A stretch of 64,000 bases of DNA from Natronococcus sp. A-GB7 (GTDB taxonomy: Archaea; Halobacteriota; Halobacteria; Halobacteriales; Natrialbaceae). The notes beneath the pieces were generated by a model, which was given only the letters and a program-made list of their open reading frames with translations, was not told the origin of the DNA and did not search any database. Where the stretch lies: NCBI RefSeq assembly GCF_029688865.1, contig NZ_JARUKV010000023.1, positions 1-64,000 on the forward strand. Direction: 5' to 3'. The translations under genes were made by a program, and so were the position numbers. Shown here in pieces: positions 43,924-51,846 of this stretch (positions are counted from its first letter, which is position 1; each line of letters starts with the position of its first letter).

Positions 43924-45042
43924 TCAGGAGCCGTCGCCGGAGACCGTTATCTCGCCGACAGCCTCGAGCTGAGACTGATCGAGGTAGACCGACATCTCCT
44001 CTTTCGCGACGAACTCGACGGTCTGGCTCTCGCCGTCCTCGTCGAGAAACGGCGATCGAACGTGGGTGTTCCACTCGTCGCTGTCGTCGCCCTCCGCGAC
44101 CACGAAGTTATGGCCTGGAAGCTGTTCCCCCGGTTCCATCTCGCCCTCGTCGAGTCGCCGTCCGATCGCGTTCTCCCACTCGACCGCGTAGGTCTCATCG
44201 GCCTCGAGTTCGAGGGTGGGGTTGGTCTCGTCGGCGATCTCCTCGGGTTCGACGCCCCGCCAGGCGTCCTCCTCAAGGACGAGCTCGAACGTTTCGACGG
44301 GATCCTCGGTCTCGAGCTGGGACATCGCGACCGTCAGCTCCTCGTCGTCGCCGTCGATCGTTACCTCCTCAGTGACCCGCTCGTGGCCGTACGTCCAGAC
44401 CTCGAGGGAGTACTCGCCGTCCTCGAGCAGGTCGAACCGGGCGATTCCGATGTCCTCGTCTGGCCCCGGACGGGAGGCGATGTTCGAGAACGTGTGTCGA
44501 TCGTCGAGGTACACCTCAGCCTCGAACGGGTCGCCGTCCTCGTCCTCGACGAGCACCTCGAGCTCGTGGGTCTCCTCGGGATCGATTAGCTCGACCGGCC
44601 CCCGCATCTGTGCCGGGTGCGGATCGCAGTAGTACTCCTCCATTTCCGGCTCCGCGGTGAAGGTGAGCTCCTCGAACTCGCCGGCTTCGTCGGTGAACTC
44701 CGTCGCCTCGAGGATGTCACCGTCCTCGTCCTCGATCATGAAGTTGTGGTTCGCGCCGTCACCGTTAATCCAGACGACAGTGTTCTCGACGCCCTCGACC
44801 AGCCGCAGGGGCGGTCCGGTCGCCCCGTCGATCTCGTCGGGTTCGAGGCCGATCCAGCCGCTGACGATCCCCTCGAGTATGAAGGTTCGACCCTCGACAT
44901 CGTTCTGGATCGCCGGGCGCGGTTCGTCGAGCTGTTCGAGGTAACCGGGCGTCGAGCCGGCGACGGCGGCGGTTCCGGCCGCGGCCGTCCCCTTGAGGAC
45001 GCCCCGTCGCGAAAGTTCGTCGGTAGTGCGTTCCTGTGACAT
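43924..45042 (-). CDS. Tat-exported cupredoxin-domain (halocyanin-like) protein
   Basis: 372 aa. Signal peptide SRRGVLKGTAAAGTAAVAG (Tat type). Residues about 75-152 form a blue-copper domain with a full type 1 site: His99 (GANHNF), Cys139, His142 and Met146 (YYCDPHPAQM). A middle region (about 155-250) looks like a carboxypeptidase-regulatory/Ig-type beta domain. A second cupredoxin-like domain follows (HNFVVAEG, then EFVAKEEMSVYLDQSQ) but lacks the Cys-His-Met loop, so it should not bind type 1 copper. It starts 7 bp after the PQQ dehydrogenase stop and probably accepts its electrons on the cell surface. Confidence 0.82.
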   Translation of the reverse strand: MSQERTTDELSRRGVLKGTAAAGTAAVAGSTPGYLEQLDEPRPAIQNDVEGRTFILEGIVSGWIGLEPDEIDGATGPPLRLVEGVENTVVWINGDGANHNFMIEDEDGDILEATEFTDEAGEFEELTFTAEPEMEEYYCDPHPAQMRGPVELIDPEETHELEVLVEDEDGDPFEAEVYLDDRHTFSNIASRPGPDEDIGIARFDLLEDGEYSLEVWTYGHERVTEEVTIDGDDEELTVAMSQLETEDPVETFELVLEEDAWRGVEPEEIADETNPTLELEADETYAVEWENAIGRRLDEGEMEPGEQLPGHNFVVAEGDDSDEWNTHVRSPFLDEDGESQTVEFVAKEEMSVYLDQSQLEAVGEITVSGDGS

Positions 45043-45049
45043 GATGTAA

Positions 45050-46753
45050 TCACTCCTCCATCGAGAACACGGCGAGGGTATCGCCGCGGGGGCCCTGTCG
45101 GAGCCAGCCGCTGCCGCCGACCTGTACGGCGACGTACTGCCGCTCCTCGTCGGGGTCGTACCAGCTCATCGGCGATGCGCTGATCGGCACGTCGAACTCG
45201 TACTCCCAGAGGCGGTCGCCGCTTTCGCCGTCGTAGGCGACGAACTCGCCGTTCTGGGTGCCATTGAAGACGAGCCCCGTCGAGGTCGACATCGAGCCGC
45301 CCCACATGTAGTGGTCGCTCTCGATCTGATCCTGCCAGACAACCTCGCCCGTCGAGGGATCGACCGCGCTGAAGTGGGTGATGTAGCCGTTCCAGTCGTC
45401 GGGCATCTCGTCCGCGGGGTCCTCGAGGCCGCCGCCCCAATAGGGCTCGCCCTCGTCGTAGGTCTCATAGCGCCAGTACAGGTCCTGCGGGAAGTTCTGA
45501 GCCACGAAGTACGCCAGACCCGTCTCGGGACTGTATGAGGGCGGCTGCCAGTCGTTTCCGCCCGGCGCGCCAGGTACGAACGGCACGTACTCGTCCTCGC
45601 TAATGTGGGAGATCATTCCCCACATATTGATGTGTTGGCAGATCTCCTCGCTTCGCTCGTAGAGATATCCCTCGTCAGGATCGAGCATGTACGTCCAGCC
45701 GGTCTTGCCCGCTCCGATCACGACGTCGGTTTCTTCGCCGTCGATCTCGATGTCGCGGACGAGGACTCGCGGCGCGGCCGAATCGTAGTCCCAGACGTCG
45801 TGGGGGCTCTCCTGGAATCCCCACTGAATCTCGCCGCTCTCGAGATCCATCGTGAGCGTCCCGCAGGTCGGGAAGTTCGGCCCCGGTCTGACAGTGCCGT
45901 CGAAGTCGGGACCGGGGTTGCCGATCGGGGTGTAGAGCTGGCCCCGTTCCTCGTCAATCGTCGGCGTCATCCAGCTTGTCCCGCAGCCGTTGTCGCGGCT
46001 CGCGCCGATCCACTCGTCCTCGGGGAGCGTGTCGGAGTGCCACACTTCGTCGCCGTTCTCGGCGTCCAGTGCCGCGAGAAAGCCCAGCACGCCGTACTCG
46101 CCGCCCGCGCTGCCCGTGTAGACGGTCCCTTCGTAGACCACGGGCGCCCACGTCGCGGAGTAGCCGACCTCGTGGTCCGCGGTCTGGGTGTACCACTCTT
46201 CTTCGCCGGTGTACCGATCGAGCGCGACGACGCCCGCGTCGAGCGTCGTCACGTACACCCTGTCGCCGTAGACGGCGGCGCCGCGGTTGTTGTCGTCACA
46301 ACAGAGGATGACGTCGATCGGCGGGGCGTAGGTGTAGCTCCAGAGAACCTCCCCCTCGCGGGCGTCGATCGCCTTCACGTGGTTGGGGCCGTTGGTCTGG
46401 TACATGATCGGCGGATCGCCAGGGACGACGATCGGGGTCCCCTCCATGCTCGACCCGGTGCCGACTGAGAGCTCGTACTCGAGCTCAAGCTCGTCAACGT
46501 TGTCGGGGGTGATGACGTCGGCGGTGGTGTTTCGCTGCTGCTCGTAGCCACCACCGTACATCAGCCAGGATTCGGGATTCTCGCTCGTTTCGCTCAGCAT
46601 CTCCTGGTCGACGTCGAGTTCGGGGATTCGGTCCGTGTCGTGCTGTTCGGTCACTGACTCGTCGGGCAGATTCGTCAGCGTGTAGCCGTCCTCGATCTCG
46701 GTGAGTTCGATCTCCCGTGCGGCCTCGACGGCCCTGTCGTTGCGTAGTGCCAT
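45050..46753 (-). CDS. PQQ-dependent (quinoprotein) alcohol/glucose dehydrogenase-type protein without signal peptide
   Basis: 567-aa eight-bladed propeller of the methanol/ethanol dehydrogenase family. Visible active-site elements: vicinal cysteines Cys151-Cys152 (ILCCDDNNRG), which form the disulfide ring over PQQ; Glu219 (AGGEYG), a metal ligand; and HDVWDYD with catalytic Asp322 and, two residues later, Asp324. An Asp at this +2 position accompanies lanthanide binding in XoxF-type enzymes, but it also occurs in other quinoproteins. There is no Sec or Tat signal, and an in-frame stop just upstream rules out extension. No cytochrome c domain. Starts 6 bp after the gene at 46760. Electron acceptor probably the cupredoxin next door; substrate unknown. 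Confidence 0.85.
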   Translation of the reverse strand: MALRNDRAVEAAREIELTEIEDGYTLTNLPDESVTEQHDTDRIPELDVDQEMLSETSENPESWLMYGGGYEQQRNTTADVITPDNVDELELEYELSVGTGSSMEGTPIVVPGDPPIMYQTNGPNHVKAIDAREGEVLWSYTYAPPIDVILCCDDNNRGAAVYGDRVYVTTLDAGVVALDRYTGEEEWYTQTADHEVGYSATWAPVVYEGTVYTGSAGGEYGVLGFLAALDAENGDEVWHSDTLPEDEWIGASRDNGCGTSWMTPTIDEERGQLYTPIGNPGPDFDGTVRPGPNFPTCGTLTMDLESGEIQWGFQESPHDVWDYDSAAPRVLVRDIEIDGEETDVVIGAGKTGWTYMLDPDEGYLYERSEEICQHINMWGMISHISEDEYVPFVPGAPGGNDWQPPSYSPETGLAYFVAQNFPQDLYWRYETYDEGEPYWGGGLEDPADEMPDDWNGYITHFSAVDPSTGEVVWQDQIESDHYMWGGSMSTSTGLVFNGTQNGEFVAYDGESGDRLWEYEFDVPISASPMSWYDPDEERQYVAVQVGGSGWLRQGPRGDTLAVFSMEE

Positions 46754-46759
46754 TCGTGT

Positions 46760-47662
46760 TCACCTCAGTTCGCTGGGCGCGCGCATCTCGTCGGTGATGT
46801 AGAAGACGTCCCGCATCAGGTCCTCTTGACAGATGATCTGGATCGCGGCGGTACCCATAAATGCCCCCGTCACCGTTTCATCGGCGAACGAACGACTCGT
46901 CGCGAGGTCGGCGACGGCGGTCGCCGCCGCGTAGATCGAACCCAGCAGTGCCTTTACGTACCAGACTGCGTCGTCGAGGATTGGCTCCGTGACGAGCGGT
47001 TCGTACTGCCAGAGGTGGCGATCGAGGCCGCGGATCCACAGCAACGCCCCTCCCATCGTGCGCTGGTACAGCGGCGGAACGATACTCGTGTCGAACTCGA
47101 CACCGTCTGGGATCTGGTTGGCCGGCACCCAGCGGGCGAGCCGGTTGTTGTTGGTCGCGACCGCGGCGAGCAGTGCCGTCCGCTCGGTTTCGTCGAAACC
47201 GACATCCGCGAGGACATCAGAGAGTTCCTCGGTGCCGACCAGTGCTCGCGTCATCCCCTCGATAGTGTCCGACTCAAACCGCGGCAGCGTCTCGTCGAGG
47301 CGCTCGAAAAGGCCGACCTCGAGGAGATGCTCGTAGAGGCGCCATCCGGGTTTGGCGACGGCCGTATAGGGTCCTTCCGGTCCCTTGGGAACTCCACCGT
47401 CGCGAACCGTCGGGAGGCGGTCGATCGCGTCCTCGAGGTTCGCGAGGACGTCCGCGACGAGCGCCCCGTCGAGTTCCTCCTCGAGCCCGTCCCGGATCGC
47501 CTCCCCCGTCGAGGCGAGGGTCGGATCGGGCTCCGTCTCGATGCGGCCAGCGAGACGATCCCACGTTACCACCTCCGCCCGCTCGACGTCGACCTCGAGC
47601 GCGGCAGCCAGGTCGCGTCGCTGTCCGACCGTTACGTACTCATCGATGGGTTGCATTGTCAT
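46760..47662 (-). CDS. Unknown helical protein of the PQQ dehydrogenase operon
   Basis: 300 aa from the ATG at 47662 (MTMQPIDEYV); a longer start at 47728 adds a hydrophobic stretch that is probably not translated. Mostly alpha-helical and acidic, with blocks GPYTAVAKPGWRLYEHLLEV (about 100-120), QRTMGGALLWIRGLDRHLWQ (about 200-220) and a small-residue helix LGSIYAAATAVADLA (about 240-255). No catalytic motif or signal peptide. The 6-bp gap to the quinoprotein gene implies a linked role, perhaps maturation, PQQ loading or an accessory subunit. I do not recognise the family. Confidence 0.7.
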   Translation of the reverse strand: MTMQPIDEYVTVGQRRDLAAALEVDVERAEVVTWDRLAGRIETEPDPTLASTGEAIRDGLEEELDGALVADVLANLEDAIDRLPTVRDGGVPKGPEGPYTAVAKPGWRLYEHLLEVGLFERLDETLPRFESDTIEGMTRALVGTEELSDVLADVGFDETERTALLAAVATNNNRLARWVPANQIPDGVEFDTSIVPPLYQRTMGGALLWIRGLDRHLWQYEPLVTEPILDDAVWYVKALLGSIYAAATAVADLATSRSFADETVTGAFMGTAAIQIICQEDLMRDVFYITDEMRAPSELR

Positions 47663-47914
47663 GGTAACGACCAGCAATATCTGCCACCAATCGAGTAAAT
47701 AATACTTATCGATGATTTCCGCCACCACAGTCGCTGCCTAAGTTCACAGTTGGGTAGCAAAAAGAAAATTCAGGGCAGGTTACCAGGGTCGGCCACGGGC
47801 CGCGGTAGGCGACGGCTACTGCCGGTCGTGAGCCGCGATCCCGACCCCGGCCGTCGGGAGCGAAGCCGTGGCCGCCGGTAGGGTCGGCTCCGCGAGGGGT
47901 CGCCCGAGCCGTCC

Positions 47915-48073
47915 TCACAACAGGAGCGCGATCACCGCGAGGATGATGAAGATCAGCACGATCCACATTGAGACGCCCGCGACGCCGCCGGCACCGACTG
48001 CGGTGGCGACGAGACCGTTCGAACTCGAGGTTTCAGACAATTCAGTACCGAATGTAGGTCGGATACGAGCCAT
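47915..48073 (-). CDS. Small (52-aa) single-helix membrane protein
   Basis: ATG at 48073 to a stop at 47915. The first 30 residues are polar to glycine-rich (ELSETSSSNGLVATAVGAGG), and the last 17 are a clean transmembrane helix (MWIVLIFIILAVIALLL) ending at the C-terminus. It precedes the quinoprotein cluster by 252 bp on the same strand and may share its regulation. Could anchor or help assemble a surface complex; role unknown. The 47663-47914 gap has no gene. Confidence 0.5.
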   Translation of the reverse strand: MARIRPTFGTELSETSSSNGLVATAVGAGGVAGVSMWIVLIFIILAVIALLL

Positions 48074-48181
48074 ACACCGGTTTGTCCGTAAGGAGGAGTG
48101 AATGGGTGGACATTAGGCTACGGCTGCATAAGGCGATATTCAGCATCGTCTAGTTTAGCGTATCCAGTGTTAGATTGCTTG

Positions 48182-49114
48182 ATGAGAGTGTCTACGAGTG
48201 TCTTTCCGCATTCAAAGTTACTGGTCTACCTCTCGAGGATCTTCGATCAGTCGGTATTCACCGATTGGCTGGTATCGGATTTCGGAGACGATGTCAATCG
48301 ACTCCGCCCGAAACTCGAGCGATCGCTCGAGACGCCAGCAGCGCTCGCTGAGGACGCTCCCGAATTTGCAGTCCGTGTTTCACTTTCAACAGTCGACCGG
48401 ACAGCCTATGCAGCAGCTGCGACGCGAATCCTCCAGGCCAAGAACCTGCGACTGACTCGAGAGACTGTTTCGTTGCTTCACGCATTGACCAGTTCGCCGT
48501 ACGCCGCTGCTCAAGCACCCCAACAATTCGCCGGCAAAGACGATCGCCGAGAGCTTCGACCGGATGAACTCCGCTATGCACTGGGAACGCTCGAGCCTGA
48601 GCAGTTGCTCTCTGATCTTCCGCCAGCAGTTGGTCGAATCGTTCGGACACTCCTCACAGCCGAAAGCCGGCTCTCACAACGTGAGCCTGCTGACCGAGCG
48701 GACGTCTTAGCACGAACGATCCGAAACTATCGCGATCGTCTCGAGGCGCTCGATCTCATCCGTGTCGGCGAAAACGGGTATCGGCTGGCATTGTCGTTCC
48801 AGACTGCCACCGAACGCCGCGATCCCGTTGTTCCGGCTGTCCTTGGGGAGATCGAAACGTTCCTCAATGCAGCTGACGCACTCCTCGAGACGCTGCTCTC
48901 ACCAGATCGTTACGGTGATCCTGATGATCCGCTTGGGAGTGTACTGTTTTGGCCACCGAACCCGTTACGATTACTCAAGCATTCGACGGCCGGCCTATGG
49001 ATGCGACTAGCCGCTGTACTCTCAGCGACAAATTGTCCCGAAGACAAGCAAGCAATCAGGATAGGGGTGCTGATCAAACAGCGATCGCTCTCCAACACCG
49101 TTCGTTGTCTGTAG
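48182..49114 (+). CDS. Winged-helix family gene, repeat copy A
   Basis: 310 aa from the ATG at 48182 (start uncertain; homology with copy B begins near 48300). Conserved core: ETPAALAEDAPEFAVRVSLS, TRILQAKNLR, HALTSSPYAAAQA, ELRPDELRYALGTLEPEQLL, then a winged helix VGRIVRTLLTAESRLSQRE ... TIRNYRDRLEALDLIRV, and a C-terminal half including DRYGDPDDPLGSVLFWPPNP and a WMRLAA block. Relative to copy B the HTH has changes (REPADRADVLARTIRN against RELADRADVSTRTVRN) and a diverged C-terminus, so this copy may be degenerating. It lies convergent to HEPN gene 1. Function unknown; DNA binding is inferred. Confidence 0.55.
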   Translation: MRVSTSVFPHSKLLVYLSRIFDQSVFTDWLVSDFGDDVNRLRPKLERSLETPAALAEDAPEFAVRVSLSTVDRTAYAAAATRILQAKNLRLTRETVSLLHALTSSPYAAAQAPQQFAGKDDRRELRPDELRYALGTLEPEQLLSDLPPAVGRIVRTLLTAESRLSQREPADRADVLARTIRNYRDRLEALDLIRVGENGYRLALSFQTATERRDPVVPAVLGEIETFLNAADALLETLLSPDRYGDPDDPLGSVLFWPPNPLRLLKHSTAGLWMRLAAVLSATNCPEDKQAIRIGVLIKQRSLSNTVRCL

Positions 49115-49161
49115 TTTGTCCACGACCGATTCGAAAGCGATGCAAAGAGTCCCCTCAAAAA

Positions 49162-49644
49162 TCACTCGCAGATACAGTCTTGTGTCCGAGTCAGTTGAAC
49201 GATCTCGTTATGGAGCTGTCTGCCAAGTCTGTAGATCATTCGAGCACGGTATTCACCAGCAACACCGGTTCGATAATACGACTCCGACCGATTCTCGAGC
49301 CAGAGTGCCTCAAGTCGATCAGCGATATCTTGCGAGAAGAGTCCTGCTTGGACACCCAAGTCGTAGACCTCAGTATGGCGCTGCCCGGCTACGTCGTATC
49401 CCTTTTCTTCAACATAGAATTGAATCGAACGCTCGATGGAGACGAAGCAGGCCTCGATGATGACCGTGAAATGGCCGTTTCGATCGAGCAAGAAGCCTGC
49501 AGCATCGAGGAGGCGACATGCTTTTCGCAACTGGAGAACCGCTGCATCGGAGACGTGCTCGAGTCCGACCTCAGGATTGGTGGGCTTTCTCTGGAAAGCG
49601 TCCTCTGCATCAGCAAGCGCCGTTTCCAGTTCCTTTGAAGTCAT
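49162..49644 (-). CDS. HEPN-domain toxin of MNT-HEPN module 1
   Basis: 160-aa four-helix HEPN protein. The RX4-6H catalytic motif of HEPN RNases is present as Arg139-x5-His145 (RLGRQLH) in the last helix; before it is ENRSESYYRT (117-126). The C-terminus ends in a C-x-C motif (DCICE). Its start overlaps the stop of the upstream nucleotidyltransferase by 4 bp, the standard MNT-then-HEPN order. In studied pairs the MNT protein nucleotidylates the HEPN toxin next to its active site to silence it. Domain call is strong; activity is inferred. Confidence 0.83.
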   Translation of the reverse strand: MTSKELETALADAEDAFQRKPTNPEVGLEHVSDAAVLQLRKACRLLDAAGFLLDRNGHFTVIIEACFVSIERSIQFYVEEKGYDVAGQRHTEVYDLGVQAGLFSQDIADRLEALWLENRSESYYRTGVAGEYRARMIYRLGRQLHNEIVQLTRTQDCICE

Positions 49645-50300
49645 TCGTTTTCCCCTCCAAAGAGATCCCGTTTCACCTCATGCAGTATCGCACTCTCTTC
49701 GAGGATGATTCCCTTTTGAAAGATCGGCTGGAGATCTTCGCCTCGCCTGCGAGCGCTCTCGGGAGATTCAACGAACACCTCAAATTCGTACCGCTGTCCT
49801 TCGATCGGTTCCGACTCGAGTTCTCTCATAATATCAGAAATCGTTCGTCGAGCAGTCACTAGCTCAGTATCATCGTCAACGAGTACAAAAAGATCAATAT
49901 CACTCACACGATCGGCCTCTCCGCGCGCTACGCTCCCAAAGCAAACAATCCCAGCGACAGATGCGATCGTCTCGTTAGTTCTGTCTATAAATCTCCGAAG
50001 CGGTTCTCGGAATTCTTTCTGCGGGATTTCGAGAAACGGGTCATCAACTGCTTGGAGGCGCTGTTCGTTGATTCGATAGAAGGTTTTGTTGCCACTATCG
50101 CGTCTAATCACTAGATCCATTGATTCAAGTAACGAAAGAGCCTTCGAAACACTAGGACCGCCGAATCCAGTCATCTCTTGGAGGTCACGGTTTCCAAACT
50201 CAGTAGATGGATTCTGAGCGGTGAGCTCAAGGATATCATCCATTGCTTTGTATCTGAAAATCTGTTCCTCTGGTAGCGGTAGCCGCAGTTTGATATCCAT
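49641..50300 (-). CDS. Winged-helix/MNT nucleotidyltransferase antitoxin, module 1
   Basis: 219 aa. N-terminal winged helix (about 18-85: DDILELTAQNPSTEFGNRDL ... GGPSVSKALSLLESMDLV) fused to a minimal nucleotidyltransferase domain. The MNT signature is Gly122-Ser123 (CFGSVARGEADRVSDIDLFV) with metal Asp134 and Asp136; the third acidic strand is RYEFEVFVE. Starts 19 bp from a strong inverted repeat (50319-50339) that it probably binds through the winged helix. Antitoxin for the HEPN protein at 49162-49644. Confidence 0.85.
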   Translation of the reverse strand: MDIKLRLPLPEEQIFRYKAMDDILELTAQNPSTEFGNRDLQEMTGFGGPSVSKALSLLESMDLVIRRDSGNKTFYRINEQRLQAVDDPFLEIPQKEFREPLRRFIDRTNETIASVAGIVCFGSVARGEADRVSDIDLFVLVDDDTELVTARRTISDIMRELESEPIEGQRYEFEVFVESPESARRRGEDLQPIFQKGIILEESAILHEVKRDLFGGENE

Positions 50301-50318
50301 TATTATGCCTCATGTAAC

Positions 50319-50339
50319 GCGTTATACTACATATAACGC
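50319..50339. promoter_or_regulatory. Operator candidate of MNT-HEPN module 1
   Basis: GCGTTAT (50319-50325), ACTACAT spacer, ATAACGC (50333-50339): exact 7-bp arms, centred 29 bp before the antitoxin ATG at 50300 and overlapping its A/T-rich promoter. A site here would let the winged-helix antitoxin repress its own operon. Confidence 0.55.
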
Positions 50340-50424
50340 TTTCCGATCTCAGCAGTAGGAGAGATCTGATCGTAGCCGGAACTCTAGTCATTGGTTCTCT
50401 GGCCGTTCGCGTGGAAGACGTGCA

Positions 50425-51231
50425 TTGTGCCCCCGGCTCAAGCACTCGCTTGAGACGCCAACAGCACTCGCTGAGGACGCTCCTGAGTTCGCGGTCCACG
50501 TTTCCCTTTCGACGGTCGGCCGGACGGCCTACGCGACGACTGCGGCACGAATTCTCCAAGCCAAGAACCTCCGACCGACTCGAGATATCGTTTCGTTGCT
50601 TCACGCATTGACCAGTTCGCCGTACGCCGCTGCTCAAGCACTGCAACAACTCGCCGACGAAGACGAATGCCGAGAGCTTCGACCGGACGAACTCCGCTAT
50701 GCGCTGGGAACACTCAAGCCTGAGCAGCTACTCTCCGATCTCCCGGCGACAGTTGGCCGAATCGTTCAAACACTTCTCACCGCTGAGAGTCGACTCTCAC
50801 AACGAGAGCTTGCTGATCGAGCAGACGTCTCGACACGGACGGTCCGGAACTATCGCAACCGACTCGAGGCACTCGATCTCATCCGTGTCGACGAGAGCGG
50901 ATATCAACTAGCGTTGTCGTTCCAGAGTGCCACTGAGCGACACGATCCCGTTGTTCCGACCGTTCTCGAGGAGAGTCAGACGCTCCTCGACGCAGCTGAT
51001 GCACTGCTCGGGACGATTCTTCCGCCTGACCGCTACGGTGATCCCGACGACCTGCTTGGAGGTGCGCTGTTTTGGCCACCGAGTCCATCGCGATTACTCG
51101 ACCATCCAACGGTCGGCTCCTGGATGCGACTAGCAGCTACACTCACAGCGACAAAATTCACCGAGGACAACCGGGCCGTTCAGATGGGCTCTTCGCTCGA
51201 GCAGCAGCCACTTTCTCACACGACTCCGTAA
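50425..51231 (+). CDS. Winged-helix family gene, repeat copy B
   Basis: 268 aa in an open frame beginning at TTG (50425); no ATG precedes the conserved region, so the 5' end may be lost or the true start is atypical. Same family as copy A with high nucleotide similarity: TSSPYAAAQALQQLADEDE, ELRPDELRYALGTLKPEQLL, winged helix LSQRELADRADVSTRTVRNY and RNRLEALDLIRVDESGYQLA (about 135-170), DRYGDPDDLLGGALFWPP, and C-terminus QMGSSLEQQPLSHTTP. This copy has the best-looking HTH. It stands between MNT-HEPN modules 1 and 2. Possibly a repressor; ligand and targets unknown. Confidence 0.55.
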   Translation: MCPRLKHSLETPTALAEDAPEFAVHVSLSTVGRTAYATTAARILQAKNLRPTRDIVSLLHALTSSPYAAAQALQQLADEDECRELRPDELRYALGTLKPEQLLSDLPATVGRIVQTLLTAESRLSQRELADRADVSTRTVRNYRNRLEALDLIRVDESGYQLALSFQSATERHDPVVPTVLEESQTLLDAADALLGTILPPDRYGDPDDLLGGALFWPPSPSRLLDHPTVGSWMRLAATLTATKFTEDNRAVQMGSSLEQQPLSHTTP

Positions 51232-51339
51232 CAACGAGTCTCGTTCGATCCCCAATCTACTACCGGCGTAGTCGCTCTTGAAAGAAGCCGCGGAGAGGCA
51301 GTCTCCACAGTTCCGGAAGTCAGTGTTCCGCTCGCTCGA

Positions 51340-51846
51340 TCACCGGCCGCAGTCACAGACGCCGCCTTCACGGATCTGGTCGGTGACGTGTCGGTGGATT
51401 TCGCCAGCCAATCGACGCATCGCTTCGGCCTGCCGTTTCGTTGGATGGCGGCCGCCGTAGTAGCTGTCCGTCCGATTGTTGCCGTACAGGTCCTTGAGTT
51501 CACGCGTCAACTCCCGCGTGAAGAGACCGAATCGCGCCGCCTGATCGTAGCAGCGGCCGTGTGAGTCCGTCTGGAAGTCACGCAGCTCGTCACTACCCTC
51601 TGCAATGGCGAATGCCTCCAACGACCGCTCGATAATGCCGAAGCACAACTCGACGACGGCAGTGTAGTAGCCATCGCCCTCGATTTCGTCGACGACGGCG
51701 ACGAGACGGCACCCTTTGGTAAGCTGTGTCTTCCAGTCAGCGTCCGTATCGATTTCCGGTTCTCGTATCGGGACGCCATGGCCCTCTTCGTTGAAGGCAT
51801 CGACGGCCACGTCGAGCGCCTCCCTGACGGCGTTCGGATCACTCAT
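51340..51846 (-). CDS. HEPN-domain toxin of MNT-HEPN module 2
   Basis: 168 aa from the ATG at 51846, which overlaps the nucleotidyltransferase stop by 8 bp; the long upstream open frame is not coding. HEPN fold with Arg145-x5-His151 (RLAGEIH) and the preceding NNRTDSYYGG, matching module 1 (ENRSESYYRT). The C-terminus again ends in C-x-C (VCDCGR). Sequence is clearly diverged from HEPN 1, so the two modules are old paralogues rather than a fresh duplication. Confidence 0.83.
   Translation of the reverse strand: MSDPNAVREALDVAVDAFNEEGHGVPIREPEIDTDADWKTQLTKGCRLVAVVDEIEGDGYYTAVVELCFGIIERSLEAFAIAEGSDELRDFQTDSHGRCYDQAARFGLFTRELTRELKDLYGNNRTDSYYGGRHPTKRQAEAMRRLAGEIHRHVTDQIREGGVCDCGR

Noticed and set aside
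45605-46468. 287-codon open frame antisense to the quinoprotein gene
   Set aside because: Shadow of a clear PQQ propeller gene; composition is basic and repetitive.
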